DNA of 64,000 nucleotides from Yersinia rochesterensis (GTDB lineage Bacteria; Pseudomonadota; Gammaproteobacteria; Enterobacterales; Enterobacteriaceae): NCBI RefSeq assembly GCF_003600645.1, contig NZ_CP032482.1, positions 3,968,001 to 4,032,000 of the forward strand, read 5' to 3'. Shown piece by piece: positions 21,491 to 32,148 of this stretch (position 1 is its first letter; each line of letters starts with the position of its first letter). The notes under the pieces were generated by a model. It saw only the letters and a program-made list of their open reading frames with translations, ran no database searches and was not told where the DNA came from. The position numbers and the translations under genes were made by a program.

Positions 21491-23161
21491 ATGATCAAAA
21501 AACGCACCGCATTATGTTTTTTATTGAGCACCGGCGCCTACGCTAATACCACTCCGGGGATGGATATTCCCTCTCCGATCAATGAATCACGCCAAAATTT
21601 ACAGAACAGCAGTAATGAAATTAATCAATTAATAGAAGAGCGCCGTCAGCCTCATGCTAAACAGCCTGAAGCAGAGATAAATACGCCCAAAAATAGCGCC
21701 CCTGAATTAGAGGATAACGCACAATGCCTCCCTATCAGTGGAGTCTATGTTCAGGGCATTACCTTATTGACTTCAACAGATTTAGAGTCATTAAGCGCAA
21801 TACCCGATCAATGTATCAATAGCGCACATGTCAATCTGCTGGCTCGAGAACTCACTCAACTTTATCTTAGCAGCGGCTATATTATGGCGCGTATCCGATT
21901 CATTCCCCCCGATGACGAGGGAGAACTCGGGCTGGATGTCACTGAGGGTTTTATTGAGAGTATTGAAAGTGATGATCCCGAATTAAATAGTGAAACTATT
22001 TTCCCCAATATGTTGGGTCATCCATTAAATATTAAACAACTCGATCAAAATTTAGATCAAGCTAATCGCCTCCCCTCCAACAAAATTACTGTCGACATAT
22101 TACCGGGAAGTGAATCTGGCGGGTCAATTCTAAAAATCAGTAATACCCGGTCAAAACCCTGGCATCTGACAGCGTCTCTCGATAATTATGGTAATAAAAA
22201 CACAGGGAAATGGCTGAGCCGAAATACATTTTCTTTCGATAATCCGTTTGGATTATCAGATTCCATCAGTTTGAATATTTCCAGCACCACTGATAACCCG
22301 CAAAAAAACTACAGCCGTGCCTATTCACTCTTTTATTCCGTACCTTATGGGGCCTTAACGCTCAGTGGTTTTGCCAGCTATTCAGAATATCTTTATCCGG
22401 TGCAATTACAATTTAATACCATCGAGCTACAAGGTAAAACCCAACAGCATGGTTTACGTTCTGATTATGTTTTCTATCGCGATCAAGACCAGATTAATGG
22501 CTTAAGTGCCCAATTGACCTATAAACAGGCCGAAAACTATTTTAATGACCAAAAAATCGCGGTCAGCAGCCCAACACTGACAATATTTGAATTAGGTGTT
22601 AACCATCTGCATATCCTGCCCACAGGCATATTCAATGTAAATCTCAGTATTGAACAGGGATTATCGTGGTTGGGTGCCGATCAGAACTTGTCAGCCAGTT
22701 ATCAAGATAGCCAATTTACTAAAACCAAAGCCACCATTACCTCCAACCAATATTTCAAATTGTTCGATGACTTTTATTTGTTTAGTCATCAGTTCTATGG
22801 CCAATACACCCACGACCGCTTGCCGGGTGTTGAATGGTTGAGTGTCACCGACAGCAATGCTGTTCGCGGTTTTAGCCGCAATACCTTATCTGCGGATAAA
22901 GGTTGGTATTTACAAAATACTCTGTCGCGCAATTTCTCTCTCGGCAACACCACTATAACGCCACGGTTAGGGGCTGATATAGGTCGTATTCAGCAATCAT
23001 CACAAGGCTGGAGCAGCGCCATGGGGTTGAGTGCTGGCATCAATGTTAGCTACCGCGATATCAAACTGGATATTGAAGCCAGTCGTGGTCATCTGCTGTC
23101 CGGTAAATCAGAAAATAAAGATCCGGTTCAAGTTCTGGCGCGCTTCTCTTATTCCTTTTAA
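21491..23161 (+). CDS. Two-partner secretion outer-membrane transporter (TpsB, ShlB/FhaC family)
   Basis: Outer-membrane Omp85-superfamily pore that exports and activates its TpsA partner encoded next. Visible parts: short signal peptide MIKKRTALCFLLSTGAYA; a Pro/Glu/Gln-rich N-terminal helix and linker (to ~80); POTRA domains (~80-220, with two Cys and ITLLTSTDLESL, LYLSSGYIMARI); then a barrel with the loop-6 motif VRGF and terminal FSYSF. 556 residues, normal size. The start is uncertain: ATG 21491 gives the best signal peptide but has no ribosome site, GTG 21470 is 17 bases from GGAGGAG, and an in-frame ATT at 21461 sits eight bases from it. tpsA follows 65 bp downstream. Confidence 0.88.
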   Translation: MIKKRTALCFLLSTGAYANTTPGMDIPSPINESRQNLQNSSNEINQLIEERRQPHAKQPEAEINTPKNSAPELEDNAQCLPISGVYVQGITLLTSTDLESLSAIPDQCINSAHVNLLARELTQLYLSSGYIMARIRFIPPDDEGELGLDVTEGFIESIESDDPELNSETIFPNMLGHPLNIKQLDQNLDQANRLPSNKITVDILPGSESGGSILKISNTRSKPWHLTASLDNYGNKNTGKWLSRNTFSFDNPFGLSDSISLNISSTTDNPQKNYSRAYSLFYSVPYGALTLSGFASYSEYLYPVQLQFNTIELQGKTQQHGLRSDYVFYRDQDQINGLSAQLTYKQAENYFNDQKIAVSSPTLTIFELGVNHLHILPTGIFNVNLSIEQGLSWLGADQNLSASYQDSQFTKTKATITSNQYFKLFDDFYLFSHQFYGQYTHDRLPGVEWLSVTDSNAVRGFSRNTLSADKGWYLQNTLSRNFSLGNTTITPRLGADIGRIQQSSQGWSSAMGLSAGINVSYRDIKLDIEASRGHLLSGKSENKDPVQVLARFSYSF

Positions 23162-23226
23162 TTAACCGCTGCCAGTGAAATCCCGTTTTCATCAACACCA
23201 AATAATATGAAAAATGGAGAAGTAAA

Positions 23227-26200
23227 ATGAAACAAAATAAGTTCAAGCTCTCCCCGACAGGAAAGCTGGCGGCAGCCGTCGCTATTATTTCAGTATCAGT
23301 AGCCACCTGTTATGCCGCAGGTATTGTCGGTGCGGGCGATCCCGCTCATAACCCAGGGATTAATTCAGTCAATGGGGTTACGGTTGTCAATATCGTCAAA
23401 CCCTCGGCCTCCGGTTTATCCCATAACCAATATAATGAATTTAACGTTAACAAAGTAGGTGCAGTACTTAATAACTCCCTCAGTGCAGGCCAATCAAAAT
23501 TGGCAGGGCAATTAAGCGCCAACCAAAATTTAAATGGTCAAGCCGCCAATATTATTTTGAATGAGGTCATTAGTCGCAACCCATCATTATTATTGGGAAA
23601 ACAAGAAGTCTTCGGCATGGCCGCCGATTATATTCTGGCCAACCCCAATGGTATTACCTGTAACAGTTGCGGTTTTATTAATACTAATCGGACTTCATTG
23701 GTGGTCGGTAATCCACTCGTCGACCAAGGGAATCTACAGGGTTTTGATACTAGAAATAACACTAACCTATTAAATATAGGTGAAGGTTACACTATCGTTG
23801 GCGGAACACTAGACTTGATCGCCCCAAGAATTAATATGTTGGGAACCGTGGATTCCAGGGAAGATATTAATGTCGTTCTCGGACAAAATAAAATCAGCAC
23901 CGATGGGAAAATATTAGAATCACAAAAGTACGAAGGAACGGCATATGACAGTAAAATATTTGGCAGTATGGTGGCTAACAGAATTCGTATTATTAATACT
24001 GCGGAGGGGAATGGTGTCAATATGTCGAAAGGGTATACTGGCCGTGAATCAATAGAGATTTCAACGCCTGGCAGACTTAATCTTGATGTCGATTCCGATC
24101 CTGAATTGAATTATAACCCTACTCCCGCCAGCTTAAGTGGTGAAAATATAACAATCAGCGCCGGTGATATTTTCACCTCAGGCGATATAATTGAAACCTC
24201 TTCTAATGGTTCGACGACACAAACACTCGATCGCACCAAAATTAAAGGTTCTAATATTTCTATTGTTGCCAAGAGAGATAATCACCTTGATGCCGCCATC
24301 ATTGATGGTAAAAACGTTATTATGCAAGGTGATAATATTCAATTAGGTACAGAAAAAATTACTAATACTCAATCGAGTAGTTCTAAAGATGGCGCTGATG
24401 GATTTTTGGGGATAGGTAAGTGGAATAAATCTTCCAATAAAAAATCTGAACAACAAAAAAATATTGGCACCACTATCACTGCAGGGAACAACCTTTCTCT
24501 TCAATCAACTAATGGAGATATAAAACTCTCTGGAGCTTCTATTGAGGCAGGTAACAATCTCTCTATCAAAGCCAAGAAAGACTTAAAATTAGAGAGTGTG
24601 ATTAATAATAATTCAATCCACGATAAAGGCCATGATTATGCACATACCATCAAAGATATTGCCTGGAATAATGAGACAGACACCCAAACACTGAATGAAA
24701 CCACGCTACACGCGGGTGGAAATATGGGGCTGGCCGCAGAAGGGAAAATTAGCACCAATGGGGTTAAGGCCGCTGCTGGCGGTGATTTATTAATCAATGC
24801 CAATGAAGTCAAGATTGATGTACAAAAGACCCGAAACCAGATAGTCACTAACGGCAAAAATGAACAAAACTTAGGTCTAGGGGGTATAGACCATAATAAT
24901 AACGATAAAAATGCAGAAACCAGCCACCGCTCTGAAATAACCGCTGAGGGTAATATTCTTGTTGTTGGTAATAAAGGTGTCTCTATTACCGGCAGTAAAG
25001 TCAAAGGTGCCAAAGATGGTTATGTTCAAGCGGCAGAGGGCGGGATTAAAATCGACAATGCCATTAGTACCACCACTACCAAAATTGATGAGCGCACCGG
25101 CGTTGCTTTTAATATCACCGGCAGTTCACATAAAGCCAATAATCGTGATGAAGAGATTACCGGCAGTGAATTAGTTTCAGATGCGAATCTTAAGATTCTC
25201 AGTAAAGATAATGTCGATGTGATTGGTAGCTTGGTCAAAAGTGCCGGAGAACTGGGCATAGAAACCCTTGGTGAAATTAATATTAAAGCAGCGGCAGAAC
25301 AGCAGAAAATAGATGAGCAAAAAACCAAACTCACCATCGAAGGCTTTACCCAGGATGACGGTAATGATCAATACCAGGCCGGGCTGAAACTGGAACATAC
25401 CAGTGAAAGTGAAAAGACAGAGAGCGTTAAACACCACGGCGCAAGCCTTGAGGGCGGCACAATTACGCTGGATGCAGGGAAAGACGTCACATTTACCGGT
25501 TCAAACCTGACCGCCACCCAAGGTAATGCCGAGATTAAAGGTGAAAATGTCTCATTCATCGCAGCACAGGACACCCTCAGCAGCAATAAAGAAAAAGAGA
25601 CTGTCGGTGTTGATGTTCATTACGACGGCGGGATGGATAAAGCGGGCAGCGGGGCCAACGTCAGTTATGAAGACACGCAAGCTACCACAGATAAATCCAC
25701 CGCCGTGGTTTCGGGTTCACAGGTCGCCGGTAACCTGAATATCAATGCCGCAAAAGATGTCACTAACCAAGGAAGTGACCATCAGGTCGATGGTTCGTAC
25801 AACGTCAATGCGACCAATGTTAATAATCTCGCCGCTGAAAACAGTGAAAAAACCGTCACCAATACCACCACAGTCGATGTCGGTTATGGTGCCAATATTG
25901 CCTACGGCGAGGTCACCCGCCCGATTAAAGATATGGTAGAAAAGGCACAAGAGCTTGATTTAGGGGGCATGCTTGATGCCGCAGATGAGTTCGGTGGGCC
26001 TAACGCCGGGCTGGATGTTTACGCCAAAGGTGGAACCAAAGAGACCAGCCTCAGTAGCAACACATCCACCGGAACATCAATCAAAGGCGGCGACATTAAC
26101 ATCAATGCGACGGGCGCGGTCAAAGACCAAGGGACTGAATATCAAGCAGATAAGGGTTCCATCACGTTGAATGCCGCCAGCCACACTTCTGAAGCGGCGG

Positions 26201-28086
26201 TTAATCGAGTGGAACAGCACATCAAAGAAACCTCTGGCGGCGCTGATATTCGAATTTATACCACCACGGGTAAAGACATTACCGTTGATGGCAAAGGCAA
26301 AGGCGGATCTAAAGTTCAGCTTGTCACAGGTGAAATTGCGCAAGTTGGCAGCATGAACGCAGCAAATGGTATCAATATCAATGTTAAAGAAGATGCTATT
26401 TATCAAGGCACCAATATGGATGCAGGGGATGGCAAAATCTCGGTCAATGCGGGCGGCGATATTCGTTTTGATCAAGTCACCAACCTGACCAGTGAAAGCC
26501 ATAATAACGTTGATGCTAATGCCAAAATGAATCTCGGCACCAACACCAACAGCAAAGAATTTGGTGCCGGATTAGGCGGTGGGCACAGTAAAGGCGAAAG
26601 CAGCACGTCTATTGCCCAAGTCAGCAATCTTCAAGGTCAACAAGGGGTTGAACTGAATACTGGGAAAGATCTAACACTGACGGGCACATCATTCGGCAGC
26701 AAAGAAAAGGCCACGGGTGATGTTCTGCTGGCAGCTGCTGGCAAAGTCGATATTAAAGCTGCTGAATCTCAGGGGTCAAAACAGGATATGACCTGGTCAG
26801 CCAGCGCCAATGCGGGTATCAGTAAAAGTAAAGGCACGGATAATGGCAAAGGAATTAGCGCAGGTATGCAAGTCGATGTCGCCAAAACAGACGAGTCGGC
26901 CACGAAATACCAAGGGAGCGTTATCAATAGCTCCGGGGCATTGACGGTTAAAGCAGGCAGCGCTGATAAGCAAGCCATTCACATGCAAAATACCCATATC
27001 AATAGCCAAAAAACCACTCTAACAGCAGATAAGGGCGGTATTTTGCTGGAGTCCGCTCAGGACAAAGAGCATAAGAATAACTGGAGCTTTGGAGTAGAGG
27101 CCAATGCGCAACAAAACAGCACCTTTAATAAAGATGATAAGGGAATTGCGGATAATAAAAGTAATGAGAAAATCCATGATATCGGAGCCAAGCTTAAAGT
27201 TGACATTGATAATGTGAATGCCATAACACAGCAAAACACCCAGATAAACAGCGACAATATTAATTTGCATACCGCCAAAGATCTGATGCTGGCGGGGGCT
27301 CAGCTCAAAGCAGAGCATATTAATGGCAATGTTGGCGGTAATCTGGTCGTCGAAAGCCGTTTAGATCAGTTGCATAAAGTCAATGTCTCAACCGCGTTGG
27401 GTGCCAGTCACAGTAACGGAAAACAGGACAGTCTGAACACTCAATTGGCCGATTCCAGCCCAATCGGCTCAGACAAGGTCAAGAAAAAACTAGACACCAA
27501 ATCCAACAAACTGTTCGACAAAATCAAAAAGCAATACGACCAAATATCCAGCAAATTCACCACGAAAGAAGAAGATAATGTCAAAACTCTCAGTTACACC
27601 AAAGAGGGCAAAAAAATGACCTTGGACGAATCAACAAGTGAGGAAGAAACTAAAGATAAATGGTGGCAAAAAGGCGCAAAAACCGTCGGTAACAAGGTCA
27701 AAAACAAAGTACAAAATGAGTCTGTCAAAGGTGGCAATGGCAAAGGCAAAATTGAAGTAGAAGTCGTTGAAAATGAAGCCGTTGAAGAACAATCCTCCAT
27801 TAGCGGTCAAGAAACGGTTAACCTGAAAGTTGGTGGGAAAACACAACTGATTGGCGGGAAAATATCTAACCAGAACAGTGATGTAACACTGGAAACCCAT
27901 GGCCTTGAGTTACAAGATATCAATGGCAAACACACTGAGGGCGGAGCCAGGATAATGGCCTCTTCCAAAGTGACCGAAATGATTGGCAGTGGACTCAGTG
28001 ATTTGAAAGACGGTAAAACGCCGGTGCTTGGTGCTCATGGCGGATCTGAACAGAAAAATGCTATGGCCGGGGTGACTCGAGGCTAA
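23227..28086 (+). CDS. Two-partner secretion exoprotein (TpsA), filamentous haemagglutinin/haemolysin type
   Basis: A 1619-residue secreted beta-helical protein, exported by the TpsB encoded just upstream. N-terminal signal peptide (to CYAAG, ~31). The TPS secretion domain (~32-280) has the hallmark NPNGI and a CNSCGF pair, as in ShlA/HpmA-type proteins. A long region follows of haemagglutinin-type repeats (many GKDVTFTGSNL, GGDININATG and AKDLMLAGAQL variants, ~300-1420), then a highly charged Lys/Glu-rich stretch (~1430-1550) and a short tail ending GVTRG. There is no VENN-type pretoxin motif, no toxin-like C-terminus and no small immunity gene downstream, so it does not look like a CDI system; adhesin or haemolysin are the alternatives. 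ATG 23227 follows GGAGAAGTAA. The block separates panS from metH. Confidence 0.9.
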   Translation: MKQNKFKLSPTGKLAAAVAIISVSVATCYAAGIVGAGDPAHNPGINSVNGVTVVNIVKPSASGLSHNQYNEFNVNKVGAVLNNSLSAGQSKLAGQLSANQNLNGQAANIILNEVISRNPSLLLGKQEVFGMAADYILANPNGITCNSCGFINTNRTSLVVGNPLVDQGNLQGFDTRNNTNLLNIGEGYTIVGGTLDLIAPRINMLGTVDSREDINVVLGQNKISTDGKILESQKYEGTAYDSKIFGSMVANRIRIINTAEGNGVNMSKGYTGRESIEISTPGRLNLDVDSDPELNYNPTPASLSGENITISAGDIFTSGDIIETSSNGSTTQTLDRTKIKGSNISIVAKRDNHLDAAIIDGKNVIMQGDNIQLGTEKITNTQSSSSKDGADGFLGIGKWNKSSNKKSEQQKNIGTTITAGNNLSLQSTNGDIKLSGASIEAGNNLSIKAKKDLKLESVINNNSIHDKGHDYAHTIKDIAWNNETDTQTLNETTLHAGGNMGLAAEGKISTNGVKAAAGGDLLINANEVKIDVQKTRNQIVTNGKNEQNLGLGGIDHNNNDKNAETSHRSEITAEGNILVVGNKGVSITGSKVKGAKDGYVQAAEGGIKIDNAISTTTTKIDERTGVAFNITGSSHKANNRDEEITGSELVSDANLKILSKDNVDVIGSLVKSAGELGIETLGEINIKAAAEQQKIDEQKTKLTIEGFTQDDGNDQYQAGLKLEHTSESEKTESVKHHGASLEGGTITLDAGKDVTFTGSNLTATQGNAEIKGENVSFIAAQDTLSSNKEKETVGVDVHYDGGMDKAGSGANVSYEDTQATTDKSTAVVSGSQVAGNLNINAAKDVTNQGSDHQVDGSYNVNATNVNNLAAENSEKTVTNTTTVDVGYGANIAYGEVTRPIKDMVEKAQELDLGGMLDAADEFGGPNAGLDVYAKGGTKETSLSSNTSTGTSIKGGDININATGAVKDQGTEYQADKGSITLNAASHTSEAAVNRVEQHIKETSGGADIRIYTTTGKDITVDGKGKGGSKVQLVTGEIAQVGSMNAANGININVKEDAIYQGTNMDAGDGKISVNAGGDIRFDQVTNLTSESHNNVDANAKMNLGTNTNSKEFGAGLGGGHSKGESSTSIAQVSNLQGQQGVELNTGKDLTLTGTSFGSKEKATGDVLLAAAGKVDIKAAESQGSKQDMTWSASANAGISKSKGTDNGKGISAGMQVDVAKTDESATKYQGSVINSSGALTVKAGSADKQAIHMQNTHINSQKTTLTADKGGILLESAQDKEHKNNWSFGVEANAQQNSTFNKDDKGIADNKSNEKIHDIGAKLKVDIDNVNAITQQNTQINSDNINLHTAKDLMLAGAQLKAEHINGNVGGNLVVESRLDQLHKVNVSTALGASHSNGKQDSLNTQLADSSPIGSDKVKKKLDTKSNKLFDKIKKQYDQISSKFTTKEEDNVKTLSYTKEGKKMTLDESTSEEETKDKWWQKGAKTVGNKVKNKVQNESVKGGNGKGKIEVEVVENEAVEEQSSISGQETVNLKVGGKTQLIGGKISNQNSDVTLETHGLELQDINGKHTEGGARIMASSKVTEMIGSGLSDLKDGKTPVLGAHGGSEQKNAMAGVTRG

Positions 28087-28120
28087 TATTAGCCAGATAA
28101 CTCAGCAAAAGTGTGATTAA

Positions 28121-28155
28121 AAAAGGAGATAGCCTATACGGTTATCTCCTTTTTC
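28121..28155. terminator. Bidirectional terminator between tpsA and metH
   Basis: Stem GGAGATA/TATCTCC (28125-28131 and 28143-28149) flanked by A-run on the left and T-run on the right, so each strand ends the hairpin in a T-tract. It serves convergent tpsA and metH. Confidence 0.92.
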
Positions 28156-28179
28156 TTTTCCGAATCATTAAGTTAACTA

Positions 28180-31100
28180 TCAGTCTGCATCATAGCCCAA
28201 ATTGGGTGCTAACCAGCGCTCAACGTCACTGACGGGCATCCCTTTACGGGCGGCATAATCCTCAACCTGATCCCGCTGAATCTGCGCCACAGCAAAATAT
28301 TTGCTGTCCGGATGACTGAAATACCAACCCGATACTGATGCCCCCGGCCACATGGCGTAGGATTCAGTCAGTTTCATGCCGGTGTGAGTTTCCACATCCA
28401 ATAGCTGCCAGATTTGGCCTTTTTCTGTATGTTCTGGGCAAGCTGGATACCCCGGTGCTGGACGAATTCCTTGATAATTTTCCCGCACTAACTCTTCATT
28501 ACTCAGATTTTCATTGGGTGAAAAGCCCCAATACACTTTACGCACCCGCTCATGCAGATATTCTGCAAAAGCCTCGGCCAGCCGGTCAGACAGCGCCTTG
28601 ATCATGATTTTGTTGTAATCATCATGCTGAGCATCATAAGCCTCGGCCAGCGCATCCTCTTCCAGCCCACCGGTGACCGCAAAGGCACCGTAATAATCAG
28701 CTTTACCACTGGATTTAGGTGCAATGTAATCCGCCAGACAATAGTTCGGGAAGTCAGTTTTCTCAGTTTGTTGGCGTAAATGGTGGCTAACCACCAGCAC
28801 TTCATCGCGCCGCTCATCACGGTAAATTTCGATATCATCGCCAACACTGTTAGCGGGGAACAGGCCGACGACCCCTTTGGGATGCAGTAAATCTTCGGCT
28901 GACAACTTATCCAGCATCTCATTGGCATCGGCGAACAAGCGCTTAGCTTCTTCCCCAACCACTTCATCTTCCAGAATGCGCGGATACTTACCCGCCAGCG
29001 CCCAGGTCATAAAGAATGGCGTCCAGTCGATATAATTGCGCAGGGTTTCAATGCTGGCTTCCACCGCCTGAACCCCCAATTTGTGCGCCACTGGCGGAGT
29101 ATAATTCGCCCAATCAATGACAGTTTGATTCGCGCGTGCGGCCTGCAAGCTGACCGGTGGTGTGCGCGGCTTCTTACGCGCATGCTGAATACGCACAGTT
29201 TCATATTCTTTGCGTGTTTTTGCTATAAAATCATCGCGTTGCGTATCAGATAACAGCGCTGAAACCACCCCGACGCTGCGTGAGGCGTTAGACACATAGG
29301 TAGTGGAGCCGCTGTAATTTTGCTCGATTTTAACTGCGGTATGCGCTTTGGAGGTGGTCGCCCCCCCAATCAGTAACGGTAAATTAAAGCCCTGGCGCTC
29401 CATCTCTTTGGCGACGTTCACCATCTCATCCAATGACGGCGTAATCAGACCAGACAAACCAATAATATCGACCTTTTCTTCCCGCGCGGTACGCAGAATT
29501 TTTTCGGTCGGCACCATCACGCCTAAGTCAATGATTTCATAGTTATTACATTGCAATACTACGCCAACAATGTTTTTGCCGATGTCATGCACATCGCCTT
29601 TGACCGTCGCCAACAGGATCTTACCGTTGGTGGTGCCTTTCTGTTTGCTGGCTTCAATATAAGGTTCGAGATAGGCGACCGCTTGTTTCATCACTCGCGC
29701 GGATTTTACCACCTGCGGCAGGAACATTTTCCCCTCGCCGAACAAGTCGCCCACCACATTCATCCCCGCCATCAGCGGCCCTTCAATAACCTCAATTGGC
29801 CGCTCGGCCTGCTGGCGGGCTTCTTCCGTGTCCAGCTCGATAAACTCGGTAATCCCTTTAACCAGCGAATATTCCAGCCGTTTTCCCACCGCCCAACCGC
29901 GCCACTCGGCTTGCTGAATGGCGACTTCACCACTTTTACTGCTGCGGTATTTTTCCGCCAAATCCAACAAACGCTCAGTGCTGTCGCTGCGGCGATTAAG
30001 AATGACATCCTCAACCGCATCACGCAGTTCATCCGACAGGTCGTCATAGATAGCCAACTGCCCGGCATTGACGATACCCATATCCATGCCATTACGAATG
30101 GCGTAATAAAGGAATACCGCGTGAATAGCTTCACGCACCGGATCATTGCCACGGAAAGAGAATGAAACATTGGAAACACCGCCTGAAATCATCGCGTGCG
30201 GCAGTTCGGCTTTGATATCAGCACAAGCTTCAATAAAGTCGACCGCATAGTTGTTATGTTCTTCAATCCCGGTCGCGACAGCAAAAATATTCGGGTCAAA
30301 AATAATATCTTCCGGCGGGAAACCAACAGTTTCAGTCAGAATTTTATAAGCTCGACGGCAAATTTCGATTTTACGCTCACGGGTATCGGCCTGCCCGGTT
30401 TCATCGAACGCCATCACCACCATCGCCGCGCCATAGCGGCGCACTAATTTGGCGTGATGAATAAAGGCTTCAACGCCCTCTTTCATCGAAATGGAGTTAA
30501 CAATCCCTTTACCCTGAATACATTTCAGACCTTTTTCGATGACATCCCACTTCGAGGAGTCAATCATAATCGGCACCCGAGCAATATCAGGTTCACCGGC
30601 AATCAGATTAAGGAAGCGCACCATAGCGGCTTCAGCATCCAGCATGCCCTCGTCCATATTGATGTCGATGATTTGTGCGCCACTTTCAACCTGCTGACGG
30701 GCAACATCCAGGGCTTCATCGTATTTTTCTTCTTTTATCAACCGCTTGAAACGGGCCGAGCCCGTGACGTTCGTCCGCTCGCCGACGTTAACAAACAGCG
30801 AATTAGTATCAATCGTCAGCGGTTCCAGCCCCGCTAAACGGCACGCGACCGGGATATCCGGCAACGGCCGCGGTGCCACGCCAGCGACAGCTTTGACCAT
30901 CGCGGCGATGTGTCGAGGTGTCGTCCCGCAGCATCCACCGACAATATTCAAAAATCCTGCCCGCGCCCACTCGCCAATCTGCTCGGCCATCTCTTTGGCT
31001 TCCAGATCATATTCACCAAAGGCATTTGGCAAACCAGCATTCGGGTGCGCACTGACATAATATTCAGAGATACGCGATAACTCCGCGACATATTGACGCA

Positions 31101-31875
31101 ACTCATCTGGCCCCAGAGCACAGTTTAGGCCAAAAGAAAGCGGCTTCACGTGGCGCAGAGAATTATAAAAAGCTTCGGTGGTTTGGCCGGATAAAGTCCG
31201 GCCCGAAGCATCGGTAATGGTGCCGGAAATCATCACCGGCAACAGCACCCCCATAGCTTCAAATTCAGATTCAACCGCAAAAGTGGCCGCTTTGGCATTC
31301 AGGGTATCGAAAACCGTTTCAATCATAATCAGGTCAGCACCGCCCTCAATCAGGGCGCGGGTCGACTCACGATAAGCTTCAACCAACTGATCAAAACTGA
31401 CATTACGGAATGCAGGGTCATTCACTTTAGGCGAGATAGAGGCGGTGCGGTTGGTCGGCCCCAGCACCCCGGCGACATAGCGGGGTTTTTCGGGCGTGCG
31501 GGCAGTCCATTCATCCGCGCAGATTCGGGCCAGACGAGTAGCTTCATAGTTAATTTCAGCTGACAGTGACTCCATCTGATAATCCGCCATGGCGATGGTG
31601 GTGGAGTTAAAGGTATTGGTTTCGAGAATATCAGCGCCGGCTTCAAGATAGGCATTGTGAATGGCAATGATGACTTCGGGCTTGGAAAGCACCAATAAGT
31701 CATTGTTTCCTTTCAGATCACTGGGCCAATCAGCAAAACGCGCGCCCCGGTAATCCTCCTCTTCCAGCCGATAGCTCTGGATCATAGTCCCCATACCACC
31801 ATCCAGCACTAAAATCCGCTGTGCTAATTGCTGGTGTAATTCCTTAACCTTATTATTCGTAACTGTATCCACCAC
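28180..31875 (-). CDS. metH: Cobalamin-dependent methionine synthase
   Basis: Transfers the methyl group of 5-methyltetrahydrofolate to homocysteine through methylcobalamin. Four modules in order: homocysteine-binding domain (zinc ligands in GLNCAL and GGCCGTTP), pterin-binding domain (from ~365), cobalamin domain with [21 protein letters not shown] (lower-axial His) and the AdoMet-binding reactivation domain with [15 protein letters not shown]. The open frame reaches ATG 31917, but GTG 31875 has AAAGAGG five bases upstream and gives 1231 residues, close to the E. coli 1227 and to the length I recall for Yersinia; a second GTG follows directly. Divergent from iclR, as in E. coli. Confidence 0.95.
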   Translation of the reverse strand: MVDTVTNNKVKELHQQLAQRILVLDGGMGTMIQSYRLEEEDYRGARFADWPSDLKGNNDLLVLSKPEVIIAIHNAYLEAGADILETNTFNSTTIAMADYQMESLSAEINYEATRLARICADEWTARTPEKPRYVAGVLGPTNRTASISPKVNDPAFRNVSFDQLVEAYRESTRALIEGGADLIMIETVFDTLNAKAATFAVESEFEAMGVLLPVMISGTITDASGRTLSGQTTEAFYNSLRHVKPLSFGLNCALGPDELRQYVAELSRISEYYVSAHPNAGLPNAFGEYDLEAKEMAEQIGEWARAGFLNIVGGCCGTTPRHIAAMVKAVAGVAPRPLPDIPVACRLAGLEPLTIDTNSLFVNVGERTNVTGSARFKRLIKEEKYDEALDVARQQVESGAQIIDINMDEGMLDAEAAMVRFLNLIAGEPDIARVPIMIDSSKWDVIEKGLKCIQGKGIVNSISMKEGVEAFIHHAKLVRRYGAAMVVMAFDETGQADTRERKIEICRRAYKILTETVGFPPEDIIFDPNIFAVATGIEEHNNYAVDFIEACADIKAELPHAMISGGVSNVSFSFRGNDPVREAIHAVFLYYAIRNGMDMGIVNAGQLAIYDDLSDELRDAVEDVILNRRSDSTERLLDLAEKYRSSKSGEVAIQQAEWRGWAVGKRLEYSLVKGITEFIELDTEEARQQAERPIEVIEGPLMAGMNVVGDLFGEGKMFLPQVVKSARVMKQAVAYLEPYIEASKQKGTTNGKILLATVKGDVHDIGKNIVGVVLQCNNYEIIDLGVMVPTEKILRTAREEKVDIIGLSGLITPSLDEMVNVAKEMERQGFNLPLLIGGATTSKAHTAVKIEQNYSGSTTYVSNASRSVGVVSALLSDTQRDDFIAKTRKEYETVRIQHARKKPRTPPVSLQAARANQTVIDWANYTPPVAHKLGVQAVEASIETLRNYIDWTPFFMTWALAGKYPRILEDEVVGEEAKRLFADANEMLDKLSAEDLLHPKGVVGLFPANSVGDDIEIYRDERRDEVLVVSHHLRQQTEKTDFPNYCLADYIAPKSSGKADYYGAFAVTGGLEEDALAEAYDAQHDDYNKIMIKALSDRLAEAFAEYLHERVRKVYWGFSPNENLSNEELVRENYQGIRPAPGYPACPEHTEKGQIWQLLDVETHTGMKLTESYAMWPGASVSGWYFSHPDSKYFAVAQIQRDQVEDYAARKGMPVSDVERWLAPNLGYDAD

Positions 31876-32036
31876 TGTCGCCTCTTTACCCTGTTGCCTT
31901 GCCATTATCCGATGCATCTTTTGTTGTTTATTTGTATCAGATATGCTGAAAAATCCATTTGCTACAAAAATAAGCCATTTAACAGACCGCCAGTCATCCT
32001 AGCACAAGTTGTCAATGTAATGAGTCCAGTCACAGT

Positions 32037-32049
32037 TGAGACTTTTTCA
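32037..32049. promoter_or_regulatory. Candidate MetR box upstream of metH
   Basis: TGAG-N5-TTCA differs from the MetR consensus TGAA-N5-TTCA by one base and lies 160 bp upstream of the metH start, in the metH-iclR divergent region. MetR activates metH in enterobacteria. Single-site match by eye. Confidence 0.5.
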
Positions 32050-32148
32050 GGTAGAAAGCCATACTCATCGGATGAGCATTTTTGACTGTTTGCATGCATA
32101 ATTGAAAAACGAAAATGAATTCCATAATAATAGATAAGAGGCTGATTT

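Noticed and set aside
27500..28120. CDI-type toxin/immunity module at the end of tpsA
   Set aside because: No VENN motif, no toxin-like C-terminus and no small downstream gene before the terminator.
29551..30165. 204-codon frame antisense to metH
   Set aside because: Shadow of metH; no ribosome site or family resemblance.
32064..32076. CTCATCGGATGAG inverted repeat upstream of iclR followed by a short T-run
   Set aside because: The arms are separated by a single base, so only a four-base stem could fold; too weak to call a terminator or operator.
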